From NCBI GenBank assembly GCA_018676675.1, contig JABHEG010000282.1, positions 1 to 64,000 of the forward strand: a DNA stretch of 64,000 nt, read 5' to 3'. The stretch comes from Lentisphaerota bacterium (GTDB taxonomy: Bacteria; Verrucomicrobiota; Lentisphaeria; Oligosphaerales; JABHEG01). Each line of letters starts with the position of its first letter. The first letter of the stretch is position 1. The position numbers were made by a program, and so were the translations under genes. The notes below the pieces were generated by a model that was not told the origin of the DNA, did not search any database, and saw nothing but the letters and a program-made list of their open reading frames with translations. Of this stretch, positions 9,601-17,868 are shown one piece after another.

Positions 9601-10552
9601 CCTGGCATTCATTGCGCCACCGTTCCAGCAGGACTTGGGCTTCACCATTTGGGTTCCCCCGGCGAAGCAGTAGATCGACTCCGGCAAGGAAACAACTCGT
9701 TCCCATGATCTGGTGCCGACCGCCGATGGAATTGCCGTTGCGTCGGCGCCAATACCGGTTTTGCGTTGCCACAAGCGTTCGCAGCAGGGCGTTATCGAGC
9801 GTCACAGCATCATCTGGCGTCACTCCAGGGGCATCCTGAATCAGCGCGTACCGTTGTACAACTACCTCCATACTGTAATCGCTGCCGTTTCCCCACAGTT
9901 GCTTCTCGCCCGACTGGGCCAGCAGAGACTTGAGCGCTGCTGCTGCGTTGGCCGGGTCCCCGGTCAGGGCGTACCGGGAGGCGTCGGGGCGCAGTCGCTT
10001 GACGGCCGCGGCCCGTTCGTCAGAGAGTGCGGCCTCCATGGTCACCGGGAAGACCAACTCCTCCAGGTCGGAGAGCATCTCACAGAACCGTGACACGGCC
10101 CGTTCTTCCCCGGCGGGTGAGCTTGCTTCGATCGCGATTGCCATTGTGTCCTTGCCGAACGGCCGGGCGATCGTTCGAATCACCGCACCATCACCACCCG
10201 GGTAGGCGACGTCGCCGTATGCCAGGTAGTGTGCGTAGAGCGGCAGCATGGCGGGGTTGTTGTGAATCCCCCCGATGACAATGGCCGTTGCGTCCAGGAG
10301 CGTGTTGTGCCAGGTCAATCCGGTGTCGTTGCAGGCCTCCTTGCCCCCCAGCACCGTTGCTTTGGCTCCTTTCGCTTCAAGCGCCTCGACTATCCGTGTC
10401 CCGATAGCTGTGTTGTCGGTCACGACTACACAACGGCCCAGCGGGACTGGTTCACCCCAGTCGCGAGATAGCATGGCCGGTTTAGCCGCCAAAGACATCG
10501 ACACCAGCAACAGACTCAGACAAAGCGGCCAGGATCGATCAATTGTGCACAT
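6611..10552 (-). CDS. Giant exported lyase/heparinase-like protein with beta-propeller
   Basis: The 1313-residue protein starts with a signal peptide (about 1-22, cleaved after SLAA). Residues about 30-200 form an alpha/beta domain resembling the GH67/GH20-type N-terminal domain. A helical section follows (about 215-460, with RYWRRRNGNSIGGRHQIMG and TFNHDGAGVG) that reads as an (alpha/alpha)6 toroid. Next is a beta-sandwich region of the heparinase II/III type (about 540-790), a carbohydrate-binding-like domain (about 850-980) and a C-terminal propeller (about 985-1313) containing calcium-loop motifs DINGDGKPE and DFNGDGTEE. Polysaccharide lyases use this toroid-plus-sandwich fold, but I cannot assign a family or catalytic residues. 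The protein at 50041-54522 shares the same order of domains. I chose the ATG at 10552 because AGGAG lies 11 bases upstream; an in-frame ATG at 10573 precedes that site. Confidence 0.65.
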   Translation of the reverse strand: MCTIDRSWPLCLSLLLVSMSLAAKPAMLSRDWGEPVPLGRCVVVTDNTAIGTRIVEALEAKGAKATVLGGKEACNDTGLTWHNTLLDATAIVIGGIHNNPAMLPLYAHYLAYGDVAYPGGDGAVIRTIARPFGKDTMAIAIEASSPAGEERAVSRFCEMLSDLEELVFPVTMEAALSDERAAAVKRLRPDASRYALTGDPANAAAALKSLLAQSGEKQLWGNGSDYSMEVVVQRYALIQDAPGVTPDDAVTLDNALLRTLVATQNRYWRRRNGNSIGGRHQIMGTSCFLAGVDLLLRRGNPNGEAQVLLERWRNECQAYWLNVCSTFNHDGAGVGTLYCPDVTLDWALKLGVDAYVREHLPRAALRLIAVTDSLGCYAGDGTYEECRPGTLYKRTPLGWFLKAANAFAPGQGLDWLFDRFTEAGTRTWAVQRGFGGARTFAIGGERHRPDHLLGATVVPLGNYRYDRIAHDRESAKGGRYLLATRERAYEKLCFRDGFDTDSQYLCLQGYTDPTSSNVLPDDVNSIVRYTDLGHVWLHANCPKSGNLNRTAVTCTDGANEGRHPSGCDLVGLAQDKRTALVSSRLADYHGSDWTRHLLWVRGRYLVMIDAIQQTESAPRGLVCTFRTPQHATLTPDGMLAREGDAEFRIRNADGIGLSLDTERDDRGAAIPRLLRQTQRLDAGLSTTKVFRNLLYATDPEHPGELSVRPVGANAILVRGTIRGREELRLVAVQVDGKELRIGPFVSDAVMLQIGQEGWLHSGGSHMRYGDATFAGESGDTTSAMSASLATLWDEAKPLVSSRTTSPPSATRPTWSMTGFARVPDPIAAPVLSTEPVPTGRLNALLDGIVPVYPDCRWPRGKKATLSLDLRAPQLVERIDLRRGQHGPRNAVPTADKIPTPRIVQVSFDDGPEQALAFTADVTFEDLHKGSVYPVLRWRLEDIERTAQRIRLRFDPEAWPEGLALNEIVVRGGGEGCTKLQGHSLDDINGDGKPELLLWSNEGEILALRADGTQAFRAKLGGCVTAVACFHKLADGPRLLATTREALVYCLRPDGSEEWRADLLPSAEINGDHPTAYSIGLVRTSQGEPVIVLGNYHLVTFLSATGKTLGYIPGGSAYHTLTMKRGGDFNGDGTEETLTAGIWGGMGVFSAACKRTGGIRISRGAGILLERWPSTSDHPKAICCTEDGVTLIDLAEGRAAWSNPLRPLNDAAIVMGKGTPRLALAKCDGYLMLLDSDGQLAASRWIGEPVRAVTGGPNGVVIAALADRLTAYDPSLATERTIAHGTYEALIVMPEGPLVAIRAGGGVDAWPVPE

Positions 10553-10669
10553 TGCTGGGATTGCTCCTGTCATCGTCTGCTCTCAGCTTGACCAGTACAG
10601 AAATGCCGGCCGGACATCCGGCCGATGCGGCTTCTCGTTGTTCAGCGCGCGTCGCGTGCACATCGGGCT

Positions 10670-11150
10670 TCAAGAATACCACCACTCATCCAGGAATGCG
10701 TAGCGGCCGGGCAACGCGGAGCCGAATCCGCTGTCGGCCTCGGCTCTCGTTTCTTGGGAGGAGTGTGGGATACCGTTGCGCATAGAGTTCGGCTGGCCAA
10801 CCAGTCCCGAGCTCGATTGTTGCCATGGACGACACCACCGGTGACAGTCGTTGTCGCAGGGGTGCGGTTTCCGCAATCAGCGACCAGCCTTTCCCCATGG
10901 GCAGACGGATGGCATCCGCCGGTTTGACGGTCCGAGCCTCTTGCCATTTGCCGGCCGCCGCAGGAAGGAGGATGCAACGTAACGGGTCAGTCTCGTGAGA
11001 CGAAGCCACCCACAACTCTTGATCCGGATTGGGCTCCCCCTCCGTAACTGCGGCATTGCCATGCAGCAGTCTTTGGGCCGTTTTGGCCTGCATTCTCCAC
11101 AAACTCGGGTTACCGTTAGGGGGTGGAGGGCGGAGGAACAGTGACACTGT
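10670..11150 (-). pseudogene. Possible decayed gene remnant
   Basis: The 680 bases between the lyase-like gene (start at 10552) and the beta-helix gene (start at 11236) contain no intact gene. One minus-strand frame carries a protein-like stretch around 10880-11110, with segments such as PDQELWVASSHETDPL and MGKGWSLIAETAP. A second minus-strand frame carries SALPGRYAFLDEWWYS just before a stop at 10670. Together they look like the C-terminal part of a beta-rich protein broken by one or more frameshifts and cut off upstream by the beta-helix gene. Neither piece has a good start. The call rests on sequence texture only and could be chance. Confidence 0.25.
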
Positions 11151-11235
11151 CAGATATGTTTGGCGGGCAGCTGCTGACGGAGGTCCTTGTTCGTAGGGAC
11201 CACCGTTGCAGAGCCACAACTCGAAGGACTTCGGC

Positions 11236-13041
11236 ATGAGAATGCAGGTGAGTCTTCGCAGGAGCTGCTCGTTGCGGCCTCTGCTCGTGGTCGGAGTATC
11301 GTTCGGTGTGATCACGGTCACAGCCCGGGATTTGCACGTCGTCTCGGGGGGGGCAGCATCTGGGACTGGGACGCCCGAGGCCCCCTTCTCCAGCATCGCC
11401 TCTGCTCTGGCTGTAGTTCAGCCTGGAGACACCGTTCGAGTTGGGGTTGGGATCCACGTCGGCCGTGTTGTCGTCCCGGTGTCCGGTTCGGCTGATAGAC
11501 CGATCGTGATCCGCGGAGAACGCGGGGTGGACGGCACGTGGAAGGCCATCATCGACAGCACAACCCCGCTGACGGTTGATTGGGAACGCGCCCCGGAGAT
11601 TGGCCCAGGGGTCTACAAGACACCGTTTCCCGGTTTCGAGCCTCGCCAGATCCTGGTGGACAGCAGGTTTATTCCACGCATTTGGCAGGACCACATGGCC
11701 GATGGCTCCGGCTTCAAAGGGTTGGCCCATCCCGCAGACCACGTGATCAAGACCGACTATGAGAAGCAGGATATCGACTATTGGGACACGATGGAAGCGA
11801 TGTTCGGGACGCGCGAAGGTGTCGTCTACCTGCGCTTCCGGAATGGCGATGACCCTAATCAGAAGACGCTCCGGGGCGCGCCGGCGGGTGGCGGCGTTCA
11901 CATCGAGAACCAGAGCCACATCGTCTTGCGCGATCTGCTGATTCGCGGCGGCGAGAACTGCGTGCTCATCAGCGGCCCAAAAGCGACACACAACGTGGTT
12001 GAGAGATGCCGCCTCCTGAATGCCTCAAATCGTGTCCGGATCACGGATGGTGCCGCGCACAACACCATCCGTGAGAACGAAATGTCGATTGAGTTTTACG
12101 CCAGGACGTGCCGGACCGGGGCTTGGGGATGTGCTCCGGTGAATGGCGTTGTTCCCTACGAGTTTCGCCTCAAACAACAGTTCTACCGCATGTACAAGCT
12201 GTTCTTCGGTCCGAACGCGACCTCTGACTATGGCGTCAGACTCTACCAGGTCGGGCCGGGGAATGAAGTCTGTCACAACCAGCTCTACCGTGGAGGGCAG
12301 GGGATCAGCGTCAATACCGGCCGCGAGGTCCGCATTCATCACAACATGATCCGCGGGTTTTCCAGCCTGGGCATCATCTGTACACTGAACCGCATCGAGG
12401 ATGTTCATGTGCATGAGAACACGGTCTACGACTGCAACATCAATCTGCGTATTCACCATGTGAACGAAGCCAACCAACCGGCTCCGCGCAGCCTATACGT
12501 CTATCGCAATCGCTTCTGGAACAAACCTGGCGTAGGGACGCATATCTACTTCCACTACAACGCGAAACCGCCTATCCCTCCAGGTGATCATCCCCGCATT
12601 GGCATCTATCACAACACGTTCGTCGGCGGGCGCTGTGGAATCAGCGTCTCAGGATGGGCCGACGAGCTGGGAGGACTGCGCCAGACGCTGGTATTGAACA
12701 ATATCCTTGCCACCGGCGTCGGCGTTTGGGCCGCTCGCCCGTTCATTTTGGGTGAGGGAATGACAGGCATGTTTGACCACAACTACTTGACTGGTGGCTT
12801 CAAGACAAACCATCCGGAACATGACTACACAAAGGCGCCGTGGTATGGCCAACAGAATGTGCATCGCCCGGATGACACCCCCTGGGATGCGACTGCGTTG
12901 CCCGATTTCCGCGTTCCAGCATCGGTGACGTCGTTGCCAACGGCGCTCGATCTCTCGCTGCCTGTCGAGTTGAACGGCCGCCAGATCGAGCCCTTGCCCG
13001 GTATGGCGGCGTCCGTCTCCCGTCCCCTTGGGGCGTTCTGA
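11236..13041 (+). CDS. Exported right-handed parallel beta-helix protein
   Basis: The 601-residue protein has a signal peptide (about 1-29). It then begins with the hallmark opening of secreted beta-helix proteins: GTGTPEAPFSSIASAL, QPGDTVRV and RPIVIRGE. Short repeated strands continue to about residue 560 with the periodic N/H-rich turns typical of pectate-lyase-like coils, for example IVLRDLLIRGGENC, VERCRLLNAS, EVCHNQLYRGGQGISV and VRIHHNMIRGFSSLGI. Polysaccharide lyases (such as PL6), some glycoside hydrolases and epimerases have this fold, and no catalytic set can be named from sequence alone. The ATG at 11236 follows AAGGA. The next gene, a hydrolase-like protein, starts 68 bases downstream on the same strand, and the two are probably co-transcribed. 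Confidence 0.75.
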   Translation: MRMQVSLRRSCSLRPLLVVGVSFGVITVTARDLHVVSGGAASGTGTPEAPFSSIASALAVVQPGDTVRVGVGIHVGRVVVPVSGSADRPIVIRGERGVDGTWKAIIDSTTPLTVDWERAPEIGPGVYKTPFPGFEPRQILVDSRFIPRIWQDHMADGSGFKGLAHPADHVIKTDYEKQDIDYWDTMEAMFGTREGVVYLRFRNGDDPNQKTLRGAPAGGGVHIENQSHIVLRDLLIRGGENCVLISGPKATHNVVERCRLLNASNRVRITDGAAHNTIRENEMSIEFYARTCRTGAWGCAPVNGVVPYEFRLKQQFYRMYKLFFGPNATSDYGVRLYQVGPGNEVCHNQLYRGGQGISVNTGREVRIHHNMIRGFSSLGIICTLNRIEDVHVHENTVYDCNINLRIHHVNEANQPAPRSLYVYRNRFWNKPGVGTHIYFHYNAKPPIPPGDHPRIGIYHNTFVGGRCGISVSGWADELGGLRQTLVLNNILATGVGVWAARPFILGEGMTGMFDHNYLTGGFKTNHPEHDYTKAPWYGQQNVHRPDDTPWDATALPDFRVPASVTSLPTALDLSLPVELNGRQIEPLPGMAASVSRPLGAF

Positions 13042-13109
13042 GAAGTCGGGTGGCCTGGTCTCCGTGCCATTCGTCCCACGCGCATGTGTGTTCACGAGGA
13101 GTTGAGCCG

Positions 13110-15449
13110 ATGATGAAGAGAGCTGCAATCCTGATCGGGATCGCTCTGATCGTGTCCCCTGCGCTGGCTGAACCCGGGGACCTACGCGTGGCCACGATTT
13201 ACAGCTCCTGGAACCAGGGCGCCTTTTCTTTCAAGGATGAATGGGATCGCCTCCTGGAAGCACGGGGCGCCTCACATGACTGCTACGAGAACACGCAGAT
13301 CACGGAACTGGCCGGGAAGCTGGACGGGTACGACATCGTGATCGGCTGCAGCGTCCTGAATCTCGAGAACACACAGGACTTCGGCCCGGTCAAGGAGCCG
13401 TTCATGCGTTTCCTTGAGAACGGCGGCATCTTCCTTTTGACGGATGCCAGTTACGCGTCGTCTCACGCTGTGATCGGGACGTGGTCCCCGGACTTTGCGC
13501 TGTCATCGGCAACAGCCAGCGCCCACAGCCGTCCATCGGAGGAGACGAGACGCATTTCGCTTGGGAATGCCCCTGGTCTTGCCCAGGTCCCGCACGATCT
13601 CCTTCCCTTAGCCCAAGCTGCGGGCCATTGGGCGCACATGGTTTGTACATCTCCATCGTGGCAGCAGGCGCTGGTGGATTCGGACGGGAAACCAGTCCTG
13701 GCTTGGCAACCGGTGGGAAAAGGGGTGCTTGTCGCCACCAGTTACTACAGCTTCAAGCGACAAACGGCTTCTGAGTTCGGTGAGGCTTTACTCGACAATC
13801 TGTTGGTCTTGGCAGAGGGGACCCAGGCAGGATTTCAGATTCAGGAGCTCAGTTGGGGGCAGACATCGCCTGGGACGAACGTTGCTCGCCTGAGGGTCCG
13901 CCACGCGCAGGGCAGAGCGCGGAAGACAGCCATCCGATTCCGCGTCTCGCAGGGCGACGAGATTCTCGGTGAAGACCAGATCCCACTGCCGGTTCAACAT
14001 CACGCGACTGCGACTGCGGAATGGCCTTACACCATCCCCCGCCGCGGCCCGATCCAGCTTGAGCTGGCAGGGCTGGCGGAGGGTGAAAATGGCCCTGTTT
14101 TTCGCTTCACGAAGCTCGTCGACATTCCCAACCTGCTGGAGCCTTTCGCCTGGAAGCGACATTACTACCGTTCCGACACACATGCAGAACTCCGGGTGGA
14201 TTTTCTGCCACAGCAACCATTCGTTTCCGCCGGTCATCGGCTGGAGGTACAGGCAGTAGTCAAAGGCGTTGTTGGGGCTGTCGTGACCGTCCCCCCTGAG
14301 TCACAGGATGTCAACGTGCCGCTTGTCGGCCTGCCCGTCGGCAAGGGCGTTCTCGCCGTGAGCCTTTGGCGGCAGGATGAGAAGCTGGGGGGAGCTGAGC
14401 AGTCTTTCGAGATCGCTCTGGATCCCTATGTGCGGATTCTTCCGGATCGTTCCTGTCAGGTTGGGGGGAAGCCGTTTTTCCCCCTCGGCATGTACATCGT
14501 CAGCTGGAAGCTCAAGGGAACTGAAGCGATCCTCGAGAAGATGCAGGCCATCGCGGCAGGTGGATTCAACGTGGTGCATGTGGGCGTGCGCAGTGAAGAG
14601 GAGTTTCGGGCCGTTCTGGACGAGGCCAAACGTCTCTCCATCATGATCATCCCCGAGGGAGGCATAGCCGTCAAGAATCCGGGCCGGTTCAAGGAGCACC
14701 CCTCGATTCTGGCCTGGAATCCAGGCGACGAGCCGGATGGCCGAGGTCGGCCGCCTGAGTACATGGCATCCGTCGTGGGGAAGATCAAAGATCAGGACAC
14801 CAGCCGTCCTACTTACATGACCCTCTGCGTTCCTTCCACCTATGAACGTTACTGGCAAGCGGCCGACATTATTGCGCCGGATCCGTACCCCATACCCCGG
14901 AAATCGATTGCCTACGTGGCCGACTGTGTTGAGCGTCTCCAGGAGGTCATGCAGAGGGGCAAGCCGATCTGGGCCATTCCCCAGGCCTTCGGTGGGTACA
15001 GCAGCTGGAAGCGTGTGCCAACACCTGAAGAAGAGCGCAACATGACTTACCAGTGTCTGGTGCACGGTGCCCGAGGCTTGATCTATTACACCTATTGGGA
15101 CGGGCGCTTTGACATGGCGGAGCATCCCGAACTCTGGGCGATGATGACGCAACTCGCACGGGAAGTACGGCAGTTGACACCGCTGTTGCTGGACGGCAGT
15201 CCGGAGCAAGTCCTGAAGCTCGGGACTGACGGGGCAGTGCATGTCCTGCTCAAGTCGGCCCAGGGCCGCCACTACGCGATCGCCGTGAACACGATGTCAG
15301 CCCCCGTGGAAGCGGTCAGTGTTCCCGTAACTCAGGTATACACCGGGATCATCAAGGAACTGTTCGGGGATGGAGAAGCGACGGCCCGGGACGGAAGACT
15401 CACGCTCAAACTCTCCCCTCTCGGTGTGCAGGTATACGCCTGTCCCTGA
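13110..15449 (+). CDS. Exported glycoside hydrolase-like protein (TIM barrel, unassigned family)
   Basis: The 779-residue protein has a signal peptide (1 to about 20, MMKRAAILIGIALIVSPALA). Residues about 25-240 resemble a class-I glutamine-amidotransferase/ThuA-like alpha/beta domain (YDIVIGCSVLN, FMRFLENGGIFLLTDAS). Residues about 250-430 are beta-sandwich material. From about 440 a TIM barrel begins (QVGGKPFFPLGMYIV), with HPSILAWNPGDEPDG placing E541 where GH2/GH42-like enzymes carry the acid/base, and later ADIIAPDPYP and GARGLIYYTYWDG. A second catalytic acid was not identified with confidence. The start at 13110 has GAGGAG about nine bases upstream; an upstream in-frame ATG would add an unlikely hydrophilic leader. 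It follows the beta-helix gene, which suggests a shared substrate. Confidence 0.65.
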   Translation: MMKRAAILIGIALIVSPALAEPGDLRVATIYSSWNQGAFSFKDEWDRLLEARGASHDCYENTQITELAGKLDGYDIVIGCSVLNLENTQDFGPVKEPFMRFLENGGIFLLTDASYASSHAVIGTWSPDFALSSATASAHSRPSEETRRISLGNAPGLAQVPHDLLPLAQAAGHWAHMVCTSPSWQQALVDSDGKPVLAWQPVGKGVLVATSYYSFKRQTASEFGEALLDNLLVLAEGTQAGFQIQELSWGQTSPGTNVARLRVRHAQGRARKTAIRFRVSQGDEILGEDQIPLPVQHHATATAEWPYTIPRRGPIQLELAGLAEGENGPVFRFTKLVDIPNLLEPFAWKRHYYRSDTHAELRVDFLPQQPFVSAGHRLEVQAVVKGVVGAVVTVPPESQDVNVPLVGLPVGKGVLAVSLWRQDEKLGGAEQSFEIALDPYVRILPDRSCQVGGKPFFPLGMYIVSWKLKGTEAILEKMQAIAAGGFNVVHVGVRSEEEFRAVLDEAKRLSIMIIPEGGIAVKNPGRFKEHPSILAWNPGDEPDGRGRPPEYMASVVGKIKDQDTSRPTYMTLCVPSTYERYWQAADIIAPDPYPIPRKSIAYVADCVERLQEVMQRGKPIWAIPQAFGGYSSWKRVPTPEEERNMTYQCLVHGARGLIYYTYWDGRFDMAEHPELWAMMTQLAREVRQLTPLLLDGSPEQVLKLGTDGAVHVLLKSAQGRHYAIAVNTMSAPVEAVSVPVTQVYTGIIKELFGDGEATARDGRLTLKLSPLGVQVYACP

Positions 15450-15483
15450 TCCGGGATTCTCTGTAGCACGTCAGGTGGGGGGG

Positions 15484-15888
15484 CTACACATCCTTCAGGA
15501 AGGGGACCAGTGCACGGCATTCGGCAAGGAAAGACTCTGCATCCGCGATCGCCTGCTGAGCGTCCTCTCTTGAGAACTTCGCGGCGGGTCTGTAGTCGCT
15601 CAACTCCCGGTTCGTCTCCAGTTGTCCCAGGAGACTGACGGACTCTCGTGATAGACGATTCGTCTTGACAAAGTGCAGGCTGATCAGTTGGATGACCCCG
15701 CGGTGTGTCTTTGCCTCAATGCCTTGCATGACAAGAAGTGCGCGTGCCCAGTGGAACGCCGCATAGTAGGCCCTTGATACGGCCCCGCTGTATAGCGCAT
15801 TCTCCCAGAGAACACGGGCTTCTGTCAACGCCTCGTTTCCTCGTTCGGCCTCTTCCAGGGCATTGGCTTGAGCGTTCTGGTCCGTCAC
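15484..15888 (-). CDS. HEPN-domain protein, toxin half of an MNT-HEPN pair
   Basis: The 134-residue, all-helical protein carries the HEPN hallmark at SRAYYAAFHWARALL: R39 and H46 fit the R-x(4-6)-H ribonuclease motif. The typical THRGV and later DYR blocks of this subgroup are also present. HEPN partners of minimal nucleotidyltransferases act as RNases, or as substrates inactivated by AMPylation. Its start codon overlaps the stop of the nucleotidyltransferase gene by four bases (ATGA), so translation is coupled with the antitoxin made first. It lies between the hydrolase gene at 13110-15449 and a URO-D-like gene with no visible functional link, as is common for mobile toxin-antitoxin cassettes. 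Confidence 0.8.
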   Translation of the reverse strand: MTDQNAQANALEEAERGNEALTEARVLWENALYSGAVSRAYYAAFHWARALLVMQGIEAKTHRGVIQLISLHFVKTNRLSRESVSLLGQLETNRELSDYRPAAKFSREDAQQAIADAESFLAECRALVPFLKDV

Positions 15889-16247
15889 AGATCAATTCCT
15901 TCCCGCTCAATCTCCCGCGCGAGGAGACGCTCGCGCTCTCCAAGCTCGACGAATTCGGCCTCGGCCATGGGCAATGGCTGTAGGAGGATGCCGCTGTCAA
16001 AGACGCCTAGCTCCATGGCACGTTGAACGAGCCACGTCTGGTCCTGTCGATTGACTCGGTCGAGGAGAACCAGTACGTCAACATCGGATTGTCTGGACCA
16101 ATCGCCTCTGGCCGCTGAACCGTAGAGGCAGACGCGGCGGCTTCGGTCGCCGAAATGCGCTCTGACCTCTCCGGCGTACTGCCGGGCAAGACATCGTGCC
16201 ACCTCTAGGTCAACATCAAGCATGGAAGTGGCGGATTGTTCGGGCAT
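15885..16247 (-). CDS. Minimal nucleotidyltransferase (MNT antitoxin)
   Basis: The 120-residue protein has the polymerase-beta-type nucleotidyltransferase signature: G43-S44 followed by AARGDWSRQ, then S54-D55-V56-D57-V58-L59-V60. This is the G-S-x-A-R-G-x(5)-S-D-x-D pattern with both metal-binding aspartates intact. In known MNT-HEPN modules this enzyme modifies the HEPN toxin with AMP and neutralises it. The start is uncertain: the ATG at 16223 (MLDVDLEV) is an alternative that would remove eight residues. The HEPN gene overlaps its 3' end by four bases. Confidence 0.8.
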   Translation of the reverse strand: MPEQSATSMLDVDLEVARCLARQYAGEVRAHFGDRSRRVCLYGSAARGDWSRQSDVDVLVLLDRVNRQDQTWLVQRAMELGVFDSGILLQPLPMAEAEFVELGERERLLAREIEREGIDL

Positions 16248-16568
16248 TGCTCGCCAGATGGTTGGGGCCGTCTAGGAGTCGGTGTTGGACCGTATCATCA
16301 GAACGTAACCTGGAGGGTGCGTAACCGCAAGTCTGCTGCTGCTCAGCATGGGGAGATGCTGATGTATCGGTGCCTGTGCCTGGGTTGTCCACAGGCCCTG
16401 GGAGTGGCCCGGGATTTGGGCACGTTGTATCTTGAGGCCAGAGCAGGAACCTGTCCCCGCGAGCGATAGCGTTGTCGGTCGGGATGGATGCATCTGGGCG
16501 GGGCAGGCCAAGGCACGCCGACGGGGGCAGCAGCACCGATGTGTGGAAAACCAGAGAGACATGCACCC
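16248..16568. other. Intergenic region, no gene seen
   Basis: About 320 bases lie between the divergent nucleotidyltransferase (-) and URO-D-like gene (+). They should contain both promoters. I found no convincing promoter hexamers, no repeat related to the other intergenic families and no ORF with protein-like features. Confidence 0.4.
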
Positions 16569-17723
16569 ATGACATCCTCATGCGGTGAACACCACATCCG
16601 AGTCGCAGACGTGTTCGAGGGACGCTGGCCGGACCGGACGCCGCTCTGTGAGCAGGTCATACCCTCCTCGGTCGCCACTGAGATCCTGGGGCGGGAGGCG
16701 TTCACCGGCTCATCGGCCCTCCGCTACCAGGAGGCCCTCTCCTGGCTGCGCAGCGATCAGGCTCATGCCGAGTTCGTTGAACAGGTCTTTGAGGATGCGG
16801 TGGCCGTCCATCGGGCGCTGGATCTGGATATTCTCTTCTTGCCAGGCGTTGGCATGCAGAAGCCCACCAAGCAGATCGACGACTGCACGCTCCTATTCGG
16901 CGATCCGGACACCGACAACTGGAATTTGTACACGTTCGATCAGGATTCACAGCAGTTCGGCGTTCTGAAGTCCGGGACGCCACCGCTCAACGTCGAGCAG
17001 GTGGTTGCCCAGATGCGTGCAACGATTGCGGGATACGATCCAGCCGCACAGCCGGCGAGGCTCACCCCCTTCCAGGAGAGAGCAGTCGCCGAGTGTGCTG
17101 ACGAGTTCGTGATCGGCGGGAGCTCTTTCATGATCGTCCCCATGCAGCCGGGCTGGCTTGAAGCGTCGCTGCTTGAGCCCCAATTGGTGGCCGAGCACCT
17201 GGACGTTGTGGTGGAACGCAATCTGGCCTCGATGGCCCTCCAACGGCAGAACGGCATCTGGCTCTTCAACGGCGGCGGCGATTTCGCCTACAATCGTGGT
17301 CCTGTCTATTCTCCGCAGTTTTTTGAGGAGATCATGGCTCCGCGCTGGAAGCGCCTGTTCGACTGGTGTCGTGAGAATGACGCGAAGTACGTCTTCCGCT
17401 CCGATGGCAACCTGTGGCCTGTGGCTGACAGCCTTTTCGGCTGGGCGAACCCGCATGCCTATTACGAGATCGACCGTGACGCAGGCATGCAGCTGGACAA
17501 GCTGCGAGCCCGTTTCCCCGAGCTTGTCCTTATGGGCAGCATAAGCTGTGACGTGCTTCAGAGAGGGACACCTGAAGACGTGAAGGAGCAGACACTCGCA
17601 TGCCTTGAGGCCGCTGCTCCGCGATGCATCATTGCCAGTGCCAATTCCATCCTGCATGGAACCCCGCTGGATAACCTGGCAGCTATGTATGAGACGGCAA
17701 AGAGCTATAGGCCTCGTGGGTGA
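16569..17723 (+). CDS. URO-D family methyltransferase-like protein
   Basis: The 384-residue protein belongs by overall pattern to the uroporphyrinogen-decarboxylase superfamily (PF01208-like), which includes HemE and the corrinoid/CoM methyltransferases MtaA and MtbA. It opens with the loop WPDRTPLCEQ, and near the end has YVFRSDGNLWP (R277-S278-D279), LMGSISCDVLQRGTPEDV and APRCIIASANS (C353). The HemE active-site opening with M-R-Q-A-G-R-Y is absent, so true uroporphyrinogen decarboxylation is unlikely. The first zinc-ligand motif (H-x-C/H in MtaA-like proteins) is replaced by R-S-D, so a catalytic zinc site is doubtful. The ATG at 16569 is preferred over upstream in-frame starts because the conserved region begins just after it. 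Three further paralogues lie in this window. Confidence 0.75.
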   Translation: MTSSCGEHHIRVADVFEGRWPDRTPLCEQVIPSSVATEILGREAFTGSSALRYQEALSWLRSDQAHAEFVEQVFEDAVAVHRALDLDILFLPGVGMQKPTKQIDDCTLLFGDPDTDNWNLYTFDQDSQQFGVLKSGTPPLNVEQVVAQMRATIAGYDPAAQPARLTPFQERAVAECADEFVIGGSSFMIVPMQPGWLEASLLEPQLVAEHLDVVVERNLASMALQRQNGIWLFNGGGDFAYNRGPVYSPQFFEEIMAPRWKRLFDWCRENDAKYVFRSDGNLWPVADSLFGWANPHAYYEIDRDAGMQLDKLRARFPELVLMGSISCDVLQRGTPEDVKEQTLACLEAAAPRCIIASANSILHGTPLDNLAAMYETAKSYRPRG

Positions 17724-17765
17724 CTACACCGCAGTTGAGCACGGGAAGGTCGCCGGGTGGCACCG

Positions 17766-17838
17766 CCTCCCACGTTGAAGAGGGCGTCCCCCAATGTGGG
17801 AGGGGCCGCCGTGCCGCGACCGGCCGCCGAGGCGGCCA
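17766..17838. repeat. REP-like inverted pair between convergent genes
   Basis: CCTCCCACGTTG (17766-17777) and CAATGTGGGAGG (17792-17803) pair as a 12-bp stem with one G-T mismatch around 14 bases. A GC-rich tail, GGGCCGCCGTGCCGCGACC, follows, and then a second small hairpin GGCCGC-CGAG-GCGGCC (17823-17838). The URO-D-like gene and the Gfo/Idh gene converge here. The same CAATGTGGGAG core recurs at 32701-32753, 44702-44761 and 62711-62923. Confidence 0.65.
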
Positions 17839-17868
17839 AAGTTACACCCTCCGATATGTCTGTGCGCC

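Noticed and set aside
11116..11991. 291-residue minus-strand frame opposite the beta-helix gene
   Set aside because: The plus-strand frame has a signal peptide and beta-helix repeats, while this one has neither start site nor recognisable motifs.
16569..17723. Haem biosynthesis gene (hemE)
   Set aside because: The N-terminal M-R-Q-A-G-R-Y active-site signature is absent here and in the three paralogues.
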